This document shows, piece after piece, positions 1 to 5,169 of a DNA stretch of 7,427 bases; positions within the stretch are counted from its first letter, which is position 1, and the number at the start of each line of letters is the position of its first letter. Origin of the DNA: JBHIER01 sp046760705 [NCBI: bacterium] (lineage in GTDB: Bacteria > JBHIER01 > G020348925); the NCBI GenBank assembly GCA_046760705.1, contig JBHIER010000155.1:1-7427 (forward strand). The letters are read 5' to 3'. The position numbers were made by a program, and so were the translations under genes. The notes below the pieces were generated by a model. The model ran no database searches. It saw nothing but the letters and a program-made list of their open reading frames with translations, and was not told where the DNA came from.

Positions 1-936
1 AGGCAGGATCGCTTAGATTATGTGAGGGAACATTTCCCCGGCGTGGAGGTGAGCCGTGATGTGGCCCCCATTCTGGCCCACCCTGAGATCGATGCTGTGG
101 TTCTGACCACCCCGGCCGACGGCCATTTCTCTTTGGCCAAACAGGCCTTGGAGGCCGGCAAACACGTTCTGGTGGAGAAGCCGCTGGCCCAGACAGGCGC
201 TCAATGCCGGGAACTGATCGACCTGGCCGCATCGAGGGGAAAGATCCTCATGGTCGGCCACACCTTCCTCTACAATGCGGCTGTCCGGAAGCTGAAGGAG
301 TTTGTCGATGGCAACGAATTGGGGGATATCTATTACCTCTACAGCAGCCGGCTCAATCTGGGCCGGATCCGAAACGACATCAACGCCATGTGGAATTTCG
401 CCCCCCACGATGTGTCAATCATTCTATATGTGCTGGGGAAAAGACCCATAACCGTGAGCGCCCGGGGGCAATCGTACATCCAACCGGGCATCGAGGATGT
501 GGTCTTCATGCACCTGGACTTTGAGGACGGGGTGAGCGCCATGATCCACATCAGTTGGCTCGACCCCAACAAGGTTCGCAGAATGACAGTGGTGGGGAGC
601 AAAAAGATGGTCGTCTACGACGATGTGAGCAGAGATGCCAGAATCGTTGTGTACGATAAGGGCATCGACAAGGTCAATATCGCCGAATCTCTGGGTGAGT
701 TTGAAAGTTTCGGCGAATTTCAACTGAGGGTGAGAGCAGGGGATATGTACGTCCCTGAGATCGATTTTGTGGAACCCCTGAAGGTGGAGTGCGCCCATTT
801 CATCGACTGCATCGTCAGAGGCAAAAAACCCTTGACCGATGGGGAAGAGGGCTACCAGGTGGTCAGAATCTTGGAGGCCACCCAAATCTCCTTAGAGAGG
901 GGCGGAGCCGATGTAGAGATTAATTGGCAGCACTGA
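1..936 (+). CDS. wbpB: Gfo/Idh/MocA-family NAD-dependent oxidoreductase, WbpB-like (5' partial)
   Basis: Probable UDP-N-acetyl-2-amino-2-deoxyglucuronate 3-dehydrogenase. In this family the enzyme oxidises C3 of UDP-GlcNAc uronic acid with NAD to a 3-keto sugar, which the PLP aminotransferase then aminates. The frame is open from base 1, so the start and the N-terminal Rossmann GxGxxG loop lie upstream; the first 311 residues visible are the rest of the protein, with perhaps 40 missing. Family marks seen: DAVVLTTPADGHF, then the EKP motif with its conserved Lys at fragment residue 60, MVGHTFLYN, and NFAPHDVS with a His at residue 136 where the family's active site lies. The C-terminal half (VSWLDP-like segment, VVGSKKMVVYDD) matches the WbpB/WlbA type. 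The assignment is strengthened by WbpD-, WbpA- and WbpE-like genes downstream on the same strand. It ends 5 bases before the MNT gene. The exact substrate is inferred from context. Confidence 0.88.
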   Translation, partial: RQDRLDYVREHFPGVEVSRDVAPILAHPEIDAVVLTTPADGHFSLAKQALEAGKHVLVEKPLAQTGAQCRELIDLAASRGKILMVGHTFLYNAAVRKLKEFVDGNELGDIYYLYSSRLNLGRIRNDINAMWNFAPHDVSIILYVLGKRPITVSARGQSYIQPGIEDVVFMHLDFEDGVSAMIHISWLDPNKVRRMTVVGSKKMVVYDDVSRDARIVVYDKGIDKVNIAESLGEFESFGEFQLRVRAGDMYVPEIDFVEPLKVECAHFIDCIVRGKKPLTDGEEGYQVVRILEATQISLERGGADVEINWQH

Positions 937-941
937 GAACC

Positions 942-1418
942 ATGACGGATTCAGGACTGGAGGGATTTGCGGCCAGAGTTGTCGAATGTTATAAGGAGTA
1001 TCTGAAAGAGAATCTGGTATCGATCGTCCTCTTCGGCTCTCGGGCTCGGGAGGAGGAGAAGATAACAAGTGACTACGACTTACTCCTCATAGCCGAGAAA
1101 CTACCAGTCAGACCACTGCAGAGGGTCCGATATGTGCGAAGACCACTGGTGGGGAAGATTGAGGAGAAGATTGGCATCATCGCTAAGACGAGAGGGGAGA
1201 TCGACAGGGGGTTTCCACCCCTCTATCTGGATATTGGACTTGATGGTATCATTCTATATGATCGAGGATTTATGGCGGATCGGATCGATCGGATCCGGGC
1301 CATCATCACTCAGGCGGGTCTGGAGAGGGTGAGGGACGAGGGTGGGCTCCGGTGGAAGTGGAAGAGGAGGCCGAGGGGTGGCTGGTCCATAGACTGGAGT
1401 GGGTACCGTGAATTCTAA
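942..1418 (+). CDS. MNT-domain nucleotidyltransferase (HEPN/MNT pair)
   Basis: Minimal nucleotidyltransferase of the DNA polymerase beta superfamily, 158 aa from the ATG at 942. The motif GS-x10-DxD is intact: G32, S33, then D44 and D46 in SDYDLL. A further acidic patch, LYLDIGLDGIILYD (about residues 94-107), is the usual place of the third metal-binding acid. In characterised HEPN/MNT toxin-antitoxin modules the MNT protein is the antitoxin and adds AMP to its HEPN partner; other members of the family have unknown targets. The C-terminus is basic and Trp-rich (RWKWKRRPRGGW, 137-148). An in-frame TTG at 924 would add 6 residues and overlap the upstream gene; I prefer the ATG just after that gene's stop, though neither has a clear ribosome binding site. 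The 3' end overlaps the HEPN start by 11 bases, so the two genes are probably translated together. The gene is unrelated to the sugar pathway around it. Confidence 0.85.
   Translation: MTDSGLEGFAARVVECYKEYLKENLVSIVLFGSRAREEEKITSDYDLLLIAEKLPVRPLQRVRYVRRPLVGKIEEKIGIIAKTRGEIDRGFPPLYLDIGLDGIILYDRGFMADRIDRIRAIITQAGLERVRDEGGLRWKWKRRPRGGWSIDWSGYREF
1396..1400 (+). promoter_or_regulatory. Ribosome binding site of the HEPN gene
   Basis: GGAGT lies 7 bases before the GTG at 1408 and inside the end of the MNT reading frame. It decides the HEPN start: the earlier in-frame GTG at 1399 overlaps this site and so is unlikely to be used. Confidence 0.5.
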
Positions 1419-1671
1419 CGACGATGCGTCCTATCGGCTCAGGTTAGCTGAGGGATTTCTGAAGGAGGCGGCGCAGGATTTCGATTTGAAGCGCTGGCGC
1501 TCATGTGTGGATAATGCTCAACTGGCCGTCGAGAATGCAGGAAAGGCGATCCTCTCCATTTTCGGACCGCTGGAGAAGACGCATGACCCCGCCCATGGGC
1601 TTCGAAGACTGATCGATGAGCGGGTTATCCATCGGGATCTGGTTGCTGAGATGAGGGCATTCTTCCTCTGA
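1408..1671 (+). CDS. HEPN-domain protein, N-terminal part (frame broken)
   Basis: The first 87 residues of a HEPN protein, the usual partner of MNT. Helical segments LRLAEGFLKEAAQDFD and CVDNAQLAVENAGKAIL (about 33-49), followed by KTHDPAHGLRRL, are the recognisable HEPN core. Known HEPN toxins are RNases with an RX4-6H motif; I do not find that motif here. The spacings that occur (R-x7-H and R-x2-H around RRLIDERVIH) do not fit, so ribonuclease activity is doubtful. The frame stops with TGA at 1669-1671, well short of the roughly 130-145 aa usual for this type. The missing C-terminal part is present in another frame immediately afterwards (1671-1844). This may be a real indel, an assembly error, or two coupled genes. 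The GTG start is supported by GGAGT 7 bases upstream and overlaps the MNT gene by 11 bases. Confidence 0.75.
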   Translation: MNSNDDASYRLRLAEGFLKEAAQDFDLKRWRSCVDNAQLAVENAGKAILSIFGPLEKTHDPAHGLRRLIDERVIHRDLVAEMRAFFL

Positions 1672-1844
1672 TGGAGGAGTTGGGTTCGGAGGAACATCTT
1701 ATGACAGATTACGGCGATGAGGAGACCTATCGAGATCCGTGGACTCTCTTTGGGGAAGAGGAGGGTCGGGAGGCGTTGGAGACAGCAAAACGATGCGTCC
1801 AATTGGCCCGGAGGGTCTTCGGCTTCTACTTCGAGAAGGGGTAA
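1671..1844 (+). pseudogene. HEPN-domain protein, C-terminal part in a shifted frame
   Basis: An open stretch of 57 codons starting with the ATG of a TGATG stop-start overlap. It reads on as the natural C-terminus of the HEPN gene: LGSEEHLMTDYGDEETY, then PWTLFGEEE, then the helix EALETAKRCVQLARRVF, a pattern I recognise from the end of intact HEPN proteins paired with this MNT type. Shifting back one base after codon 1666-1668 joins the halves as AFFL-LMEELG and gives a protein of about 145 aa. I see no slippery heptamer at the junction, so programmed frameshifting is not supported. A separate peptide made by reinitiation at 1671 is possible, but there is no good ribosome binding site for it. 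The lack of internal stops suggests the lesion is recent or a sequencing artefact. The stop at 1844 lies 5 bases before the next gene. Confidence 0.7.
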
Positions 1845-1849
1845 GCTGA

Positions 1850-2482
1850 GTGAGCAAATCCTATAAGGTCTATCCCAACGTGGAGCTTGGGGAGGGTGTA
1901 GTGATCGGGGATTTTGCCGTGGTCGGTATCCCGCCGACGGCTCGAAAGCCGGGCGAAATGAAAACATATATCGGAGCGCAGGCGATCATCCGCTCCCACA
2001 CTGTGATCTATGCCGGCAACCGTATTGGCGATAATTTTCAGACCGGCCACGGTGTGATGATCAGAGAAGAGAACGAGATCGGAGATAGTGTCAGTGTGGG
2101 GACAAAGTCTGTCATCGAGCACCATGTGAAGATCGGGAACAACGTGAGAATTCACTCCCAGGCCTTCGTCCCGGAGTACTCGGTTTTGGAGGACGGATGC
2201 TGGATCGGGCCGAACGTAGTCTTGACCAACGCCTTACATCCTCTCTGCCCGAAGGCCAAGGAGTGTCTGAAAGGGCCGATTGTGAGAACCGGGGCCAAGA
2301 TCGGGGCCAACGCCACCCTGCTGCCGGATATCGAGATCGGGGAAAACGGACTCGTTGGCGCTGGCAGCGTAGTGGTTGAAGACGTTCCTCCACGGGCCAT
2401 CGTTGTAGGAAATCCCGCCAGAAGGGTCAAATCGATCGAGGAGGTGCACTGCCCTTACGGGCTCATTGAGAGGCCGTACTGA
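1850..2482 (+). CDS. wbpD: Hexapeptide-repeat N-acetyltransferase, WbpD-like
   Basis: A 210-aa left-handed beta-helix acyltransferase, probably cytoplasmic and trimeric. It is predicted to transfer acetyl from acetyl-CoA to the 3-amino group of UDP-GlcNAc(3NH2)A, the last of the four steps encoded here. Hexapeptide-type turns run through most of the protein: VELGEGVVIGDFAVVG, NRIGDNFQTGHGV, NEIGDSVSVGTKSVIEHHVKIGNNVRI, then AKIGANATLLPDIEIGENGLVGAGSVVVEDVPP near the C-terminus, ending with the common VVGNPAR motif. The insert HPLCPKAKECLKGP (about residues 130-143) is frequent in this subgroup. The start is GTG at 1850, 8 bases after a purine-rich AAGGGG stretch. The enzyme class is clear; the substrate rests on the neighbouring wbpB-, wbpA- and wbpE-like genes. 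Other sugar O- or N-acetyltransferases share the fold. Confidence 0.85.
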   Translation: MSKSYKVYPNVELGEGVVIGDFAVVGIPPTARKPGEMKTYIGAQAIIRSHTVIYAGNRIGDNFQTGHGVMIREENEIGDSVSVGTKSVIEHHVKIGNNVRIHSQAFVPEYSVLEDGCWIGPNVVLTNALHPLCPKAKECLKGPIVRTGAKIGANATLLPDIEIGENGLVGAGSVVVEDVPPRAIVVGNPARRVKSIEEVHCPYGLIERPY

Positions 2483-2513
2483 GAGATTGCCTTTTTGTCG
2501 AACTGGTAAAAAG

Positions 2514-2518
2514 GGAGG
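2514..2518 (+). promoter_or_regulatory. Ribosome binding site of the wbpA-like gene, unusual spacing
   Basis: GGAGG is a strong Shine-Dalgarno match but lies 13 bases before the ATG at 2532, longer than usual. The preceding bases form a 7-bp inverted repeat (CCTTTTT 2490-2496 with AAAAAGG 2508-2514, 11-base loop) whose right arm ends on the first G of this site. Upstream in-frame TTG codons (2466, 2487) would put non-conserved sequence before the Rossmann fold, so the ATG is still the best start. Confidence 0.45.
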
Positions 2519-2531
2519 AACCATACCTCTT

Positions 2532-3857
2532 ATGACTTTACGCAAGAAGATCGATGAAGGCAACGCCCTTATAGGGGTGGTCGGCTTAGGGTATGTCGGG
2601 CTACCCCTGTCCGTGATGTGTGCCTCAAAGGGCTTTCGTGTCACCGGCATCGACGTCAGTACAGCGAAGATCGCCAGCATCAATCGGGGAGAGAGCTACA
2701 TCTCCGATGTTGCCGGCCGCCACCTGAAGTCGGTCGTGGAGAAGGGGCGGCTGACGGCCACAGCAGACTTCGAGGCCCTCGGGGCCGTCGATATCGTCTT
2801 CATCTGTGTCCCCACACCCTTTACAGCCACCAAGGATCCGGACATTTCGCACATTGTCAGAGCGAGTGAGGAGATTCGGAAGCGGCTGAGAAGGGGACAG
2901 CTCATTGTATTGAAGAGCACCACGTACCCCGAGACCACAGAAAAGGTGATTCTTCCCATCTTGGAGTCCACCGGTTTGAAGGTCGGTCGTGACTTCTATC
3001 TGGCCTTCTCTCCGGAGCGGATCGATCCAGGGAACAAGAGATTCACCATTAGCAATACTCCTGTGGTGGTGGGAGGAGTGACGAAGAGGTGCACCAGTCT
3101 GACCAGTCTGGTGCACCGAAAGATCGGTCTGCGGACGATCCCTGTCTCCTCCCCCAGGGTGGCCGAGATGGAGAAGCTTCTGGAGAACGTCTTTCGCAGT
3201 GTGAACATCGCTCTGGTTAATGAGCTGGCCTGTCTGTGCGATCGGATGCGAAATATCGACATCTGGGAGGTGATCGATGCGGCCACCACTAAACCTTTTG
3301 GGTTTATGCCCTTTTACCCGGGACCGGGCATCGGCGGTCACTGCATCAACGTTGACCCCTACTTTCTCTCCTGGAAGGCCAAGGAGTACGATTTCCACAC
3401 CAATTTCATTGAGCTGGCGGCGGAGACCAACGAGAATATGCCTTACTACATTTTCGCTCTGGTACTCCGCGGGTTGAATAGGGCCGGGGTGGCTTTGCTC
3501 AGAGCCAAGATTTTGATCCTCGGGGTGGCTTTCAAAAAGGATGTGAATGATATTCGCAATTCACCTGCCCTCAAAATTATGGAGATCTTTCTGGAGAACG
3601 GACTCTCACCAGAGCAGATTGTGTACAACGACCCCTTCGTCCCTCGGGTGTGCGTCGGCTCCATTGAGTTTCGTTCGCAGAAGCTACTCAAAAAATTGGT
3701 GGCCGGAGTGGACTGTGTGCTCATCACCACCGACCACAGCCAGTACGACTACGAATGGTTGGTGAAAGAGGCGAGGTTGGTCGTCGATACGAGGAACGCA
3801 ACCGGAAGGATTTCCGATCCAAGAGGGAAGATCGTCAAACTGGGAGCGAGCCTTTAG
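2532..3857 (+). CDS. wbpA: UDP-sugar 6-dehydrogenase, WbpA-like (UDP-GlcNAc to UDP-GlcNAcA)
   Basis: A nucleotide-sugar dehydrogenase of 441 aa from the ATG at 2532, a normal length. It makes a double NAD-dependent oxidation of C6 to a uronic acid, the first step of the pathway. Seen in order: NAD-binding GVVGLGYVGLPL (about 15-26); VFICVPTP; LKSTTYPETTEKV; FSPERIDPGNK; the central helix LLENVFRSVNIALVNELA; the active-site loop PGIGGHCINVDPYFLSWKAKE with the catalytic Cys at 271; the C-terminal Rossmann start ILILGVAFKKDVNDIRNSP; and LVVDTRNATG near the end. The family also includes UDP-Glc and UDP-ManNAc dehydrogenases; UDP-GlcNAc is preferred here because of the linked wbpB-, wbpD- and wbpE-like genes. 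A 9-base in-frame tandem duplication encodes TSLTSL at 3093-3110. It follows wbpD after 49 bases and precedes the aminotransferase after 28. Confidence 0.92.
   Translation: MTLRKKIDEGNALIGVVGLGYVGLPLSVMCASKGFRVTGIDVSTAKIASINRGESYISDVAGRHLKSVVEKGRLTATADFEALGAVDIVFICVPTPFTATKDPDISHIVRASEEIRKRLRRGQLIVLKSTTYPETTEKVILPILESTGLKVGRDFYLAFSPERIDPGNKRFTISNTPVVVGGVTKRCTSLTSLVHRKIGLRTIPVSSPRVAEMEKLLENVFRSVNIALVNELACLCDRMRNIDIWEVIDAATTKPFGFMPFYPGPGIGGHCINVDPYFLSWKAKEYDFHTNFIELAAETNENMPYYIFALVLRGLNRAGVALLRAKILILGVAFKKDVNDIRNSPALKIMEIFLENGLSPEQIVYNDPFVPRVCVGSIEFRSQKLLKKLVAGVDCVLITTDHSQYDYEWLVKEARLVVDTRNATGRISDPRGKIVKLGASL
3088..3117 (+). repeat. Perfect 10-bp inverted repeat inside the wbpA-like gene
   Basis: GGTGCACCAG (3088-3097) is followed after 10 bases by its exact reverse complement CTGGTGCACC (3108-3117). 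The octamer GGTGCACC in each arm is itself a palindrome. The centre overlaps a tandem 9-base repeat, ACCAGTCTG twice (3093-3101 and 3102-3110), exactly in frame. It would fold as a GC-rich hairpin in the transcript. It is probably a by-product of the duplication, and no function is known. Confidence 0.75.
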
Positions 3858-3885
3858 GGCCTCAGAACAGAGCAGAGGAGGGAAC

Positions 3886-4998
3886 ATGACCATACCCATG
3901 GTTGATCTGAAGAGACAGTATCTGTCGATCAAAGACGAGATTGATCGAGCCATTCAGGAGGTGATCGATACCACAGCCTTTGTCAGAGGCAAAAACGTGA
4001 GCCAATTCGAAGAGGAGTTCGCCGCCTATTGTGGGGCCGCACACGGCGTGGCTTGCAGTTCCGGGACCACGGCCCTCCATCTGGCGCTCAGAGCGTGCGG
4101 GGTGGGACCGGGAGACGAGGTGATCACAGTGCCCTTCACCTTCATCGCCACCACGGAGTCGGTCTCCAATGTCGGGGCCAGACCTGTCTTTGTGGACATC
4201 GAGGAGGAGAGTTACAACATCGATGTTTCCGCCATCGAGAGGGCCATCACCCCCAGGACCAAAGCGATCATCCCGGTGGATCTTTACGGTCAGCCGGCCG
4301 ACCTCGATCCCATCCTTGAAATTGCCCACAAGCACGACATTGTGGTGATTGAGGATGCGGCCCAGGCCCATGCCTCAGAATACAAGGGAAAGAGAATCGG
4401 AGGGCTCAGCTCCCTCACCTGTTACAGCTTCTTTCCCGGGAAGAACTTGGGGGCCTACGGCGATGCCGGCATGGTTCTGACCAACAGCGAGGAGATGGCC
4501 GAGCGGATGCGGATGCTGTGCGACCACGGGCGAAAGGGCAAATATGAGTACCAGATCGAAGGATACAACTTCCGCATGGATGGGATGCAGGCGGCCGTGC
4601 TGAGCGCAAAACTGAAGCACCTCGACGAATGGACAGAGATGAGGCGCAAAAATGGACGGCTGTACCATCAGTACCTAAAAGAGACCGACGTCATCACCCC
4701 TGTGGAGAAGGAGTACGCCAAGCACGTCTATCACTGCTACGTCATTCGGACCAAGCATCGGGCACAGATTCAGGGGAGGCTGAAAGCGGAGGGGATCGCC
4801 ACCGGCGTCCATTACCCCAACGCCCTCCATCTGGAGCCGGCCTACCGCTATTTAGGATATAAGCGGGGCGACTTTCCCGTGAGCGAGCAGTGCGCAAATG
4901 AGGTCCTGTCACTGCCTATGTTCCCTGAATTGACTGAGGAAGAGATAGAGAGAATCTGTTCATTGGTGAGAGAATCGATGGAAGTGTCGGTTGCGTAA
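3886..4998 (+). CDS. wbpE: DegT/DnrJ/EryC1/StrS-family PLP aminotransferase, WbpE-like
   Basis: A 370-aa sugar aminotransferase that would use PLP and probably glutamate to aminate C3 of the 3-keto-uronic acid made by the WbpB-like enzyme, giving UDP-GlcNAc(3NH2)A. Fold-type I features: GVACSSGTTALHLAL (about 54-68) for phosphate binding; DEVITVPFTFIATT; VDLYGQPADL; VIEDAAQAH with the pyridine-nitrogen Asp at 157; and SFFPGKNLGAYGDAGM, where Lys186 is the predicted PLP Schiff-base lysine. Later GYNFRMDGMQAAVL and TGVHYPNALH are the usual C-terminal domain motifs. The start ATG at 3886 has GGAGGG three bases upstream (3877-3882); an in-frame ATG at 3898 is a less likely alternative. It is the last gene of the pathway block, and its final codons form the first copy of a repeated heptamer that continues into the gap downstream. 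Confidence 0.92.
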   Translation: MTIPMVDLKRQYLSIKDEIDRAIQEVIDTTAFVRGKNVSQFEEEFAAYCGAAHGVACSSGTTALHLALRACGVGPGDEVITVPFTFIATTESVSNVGARPVFVDIEEESYNIDVSAIERAITPRTKAIIPVDLYGQPADLDPILEIAHKHDIVVIEDAAQAHASEYKGKRIGGLSSLTCYSFFPGKNLGAYGDAGMVLTNSEEMAERMRMLCDHGRKGKYEYQIEGYNFRMDGMQAAVLSAKLKHLDEWTEMRRKNGRLYHQYLKETDVITPVEKEYAKHVYHCYVIRTKHRAQIQGRLKAEGIATGVHYPNALHLEPAYRYLGYKRGDFPVSEQCANEVLSLPMFPELTEEEIERICSLVRESMEVSVA

Positions 4999-5133
4999 AA
5001 CGGTCATCGGTTGCGCAACTCGAAACGGCAAACGGTTGCGTATTGACGGCCAAAGACCGATTGATGATAGACGATTCGAGCCCTGTTAAATGCCCTTAAC
5101 CTATTTAATAGGGCGAGCCGCGCAACCGCAACC
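4989..5133. repeat. Cluster of five GGTTGCG/CGCAACC heptamers
   Basis: GGTTGCG occurs at 4989-4995, 5009-5015 and 5034-5040. Its reverse complement CGCAACC occurs at 5121-5127 and 5127-5133, sharing one base. The second and third forward copies sit in an 18-base direct repeat (4998-5015 and 5023-5040) that matches at 15 positions with a 25-base period. The copy at 5009 also forms the perfect palindrome GTTGCGCAAC (5010-5019). The third copy and the first inverted copy could pair as an 8-bp outer stem (CGGTTGCG 5033-5040 with CGCAACCG 5121-5128) around the inner hairpin. Possible roles are an operator for a DNA-binding protein or a transcript structure; neither is proven. Confidence 0.7.
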
Positions 5134-5169
5134 CTTTGACGTAATAAGTCATACCATTTAGGATGAAAT
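4999..5169. other. Non-coding gap between the sugar-nucleotide and glycosyltransferase blocks
   Basis: A gap of 171 bases, the only substantial one in the window. It holds most of the heptamer cluster, one strong stem-loop, and an AT-richer stretch leading into the GT2 gene. I see no convincing small gene. There is a TTGACG at 5136-5141 with TAGGAT 17 bases later (5159-5164), a weak promoter-like pair, but transcription would then begin almost at the ATG at 5170. The start has only a weak ribosome binding site (AGGATGA). This is the likeliest place for a transcription boundary or internal control point. Confidence 0.5.
5080..5114 (+). other. Stem-loop upstream of the GT2 gene
   Basis: GCCCTGTTAAAT (5080-5091) pairs with ATTTAATAGGGC (5103-5114) as a 12-bp stem with a single G-U wobble and an 11-base loop. 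A shorter competing hairpin is possible inside it (GTTAA 5085-5089 with TTAAC 5096-5100). No T-run follows the 3' arm, so it does not look like a factor-independent terminator. It could be an mRNA structural element of the GT2 leader or part of a small repeat. Confidence 0.6.

Noticed and set aside
424-885. A 153-codon minus-strand frame opposite the WbpB-like gene.
   Set aside because: Its translation is low-complexity, rich in His, Asp and Val, and matches no family; it is a shadow of the oxidoreductase.
924-941. TTG start at 924 for the MNT gene.
   Set aside because: It adds residues not typical of the family and overlaps the upstream gene; the ATG at 942 directly after that gene's stop is more natural.
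1268-1300. GATC-rich repeat-like stretch in the MNT gene (GGATC repeated).
   Set aside because: It encodes the conserved-looking helix DRIDRIR and is explained by codon choice for alternating Asp, Arg and Ile.
1660-1675. Programmed -1 ribosomal frameshift in the HEPN gene.
   Set aside because: There is no XXXYYYZ slippery heptamer and no evident downstream pseudoknot; an indel or sequencing error is simpler.
2625-3398. A 257-codon open frame on the minus strand opposite the wbpA-like gene.
   Set aside because: The + strand encodes an unmistakable dehydrogenase with catalytic motifs. The antisense frame has no recognisable motif and arises from the codon bias of the real gene.
5080-5125. The stem-loop as a factor-independent terminator of the wbp operon.
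   Set aside because: GCGAGCCGCGCAACC follows the 3' arm instead of a T-run, and the stem itself is AT-rich.
5136-5164. Promoter-like TTGACG (5136-5141) and TAGGAT (5159-5164) with 17-base spacing.
   Set aside because: The -10 matches only 4 of 6 positions, and initiation would fall on the ATG at 5170, leaving no leader. Kept only as a remark in the gap entry.
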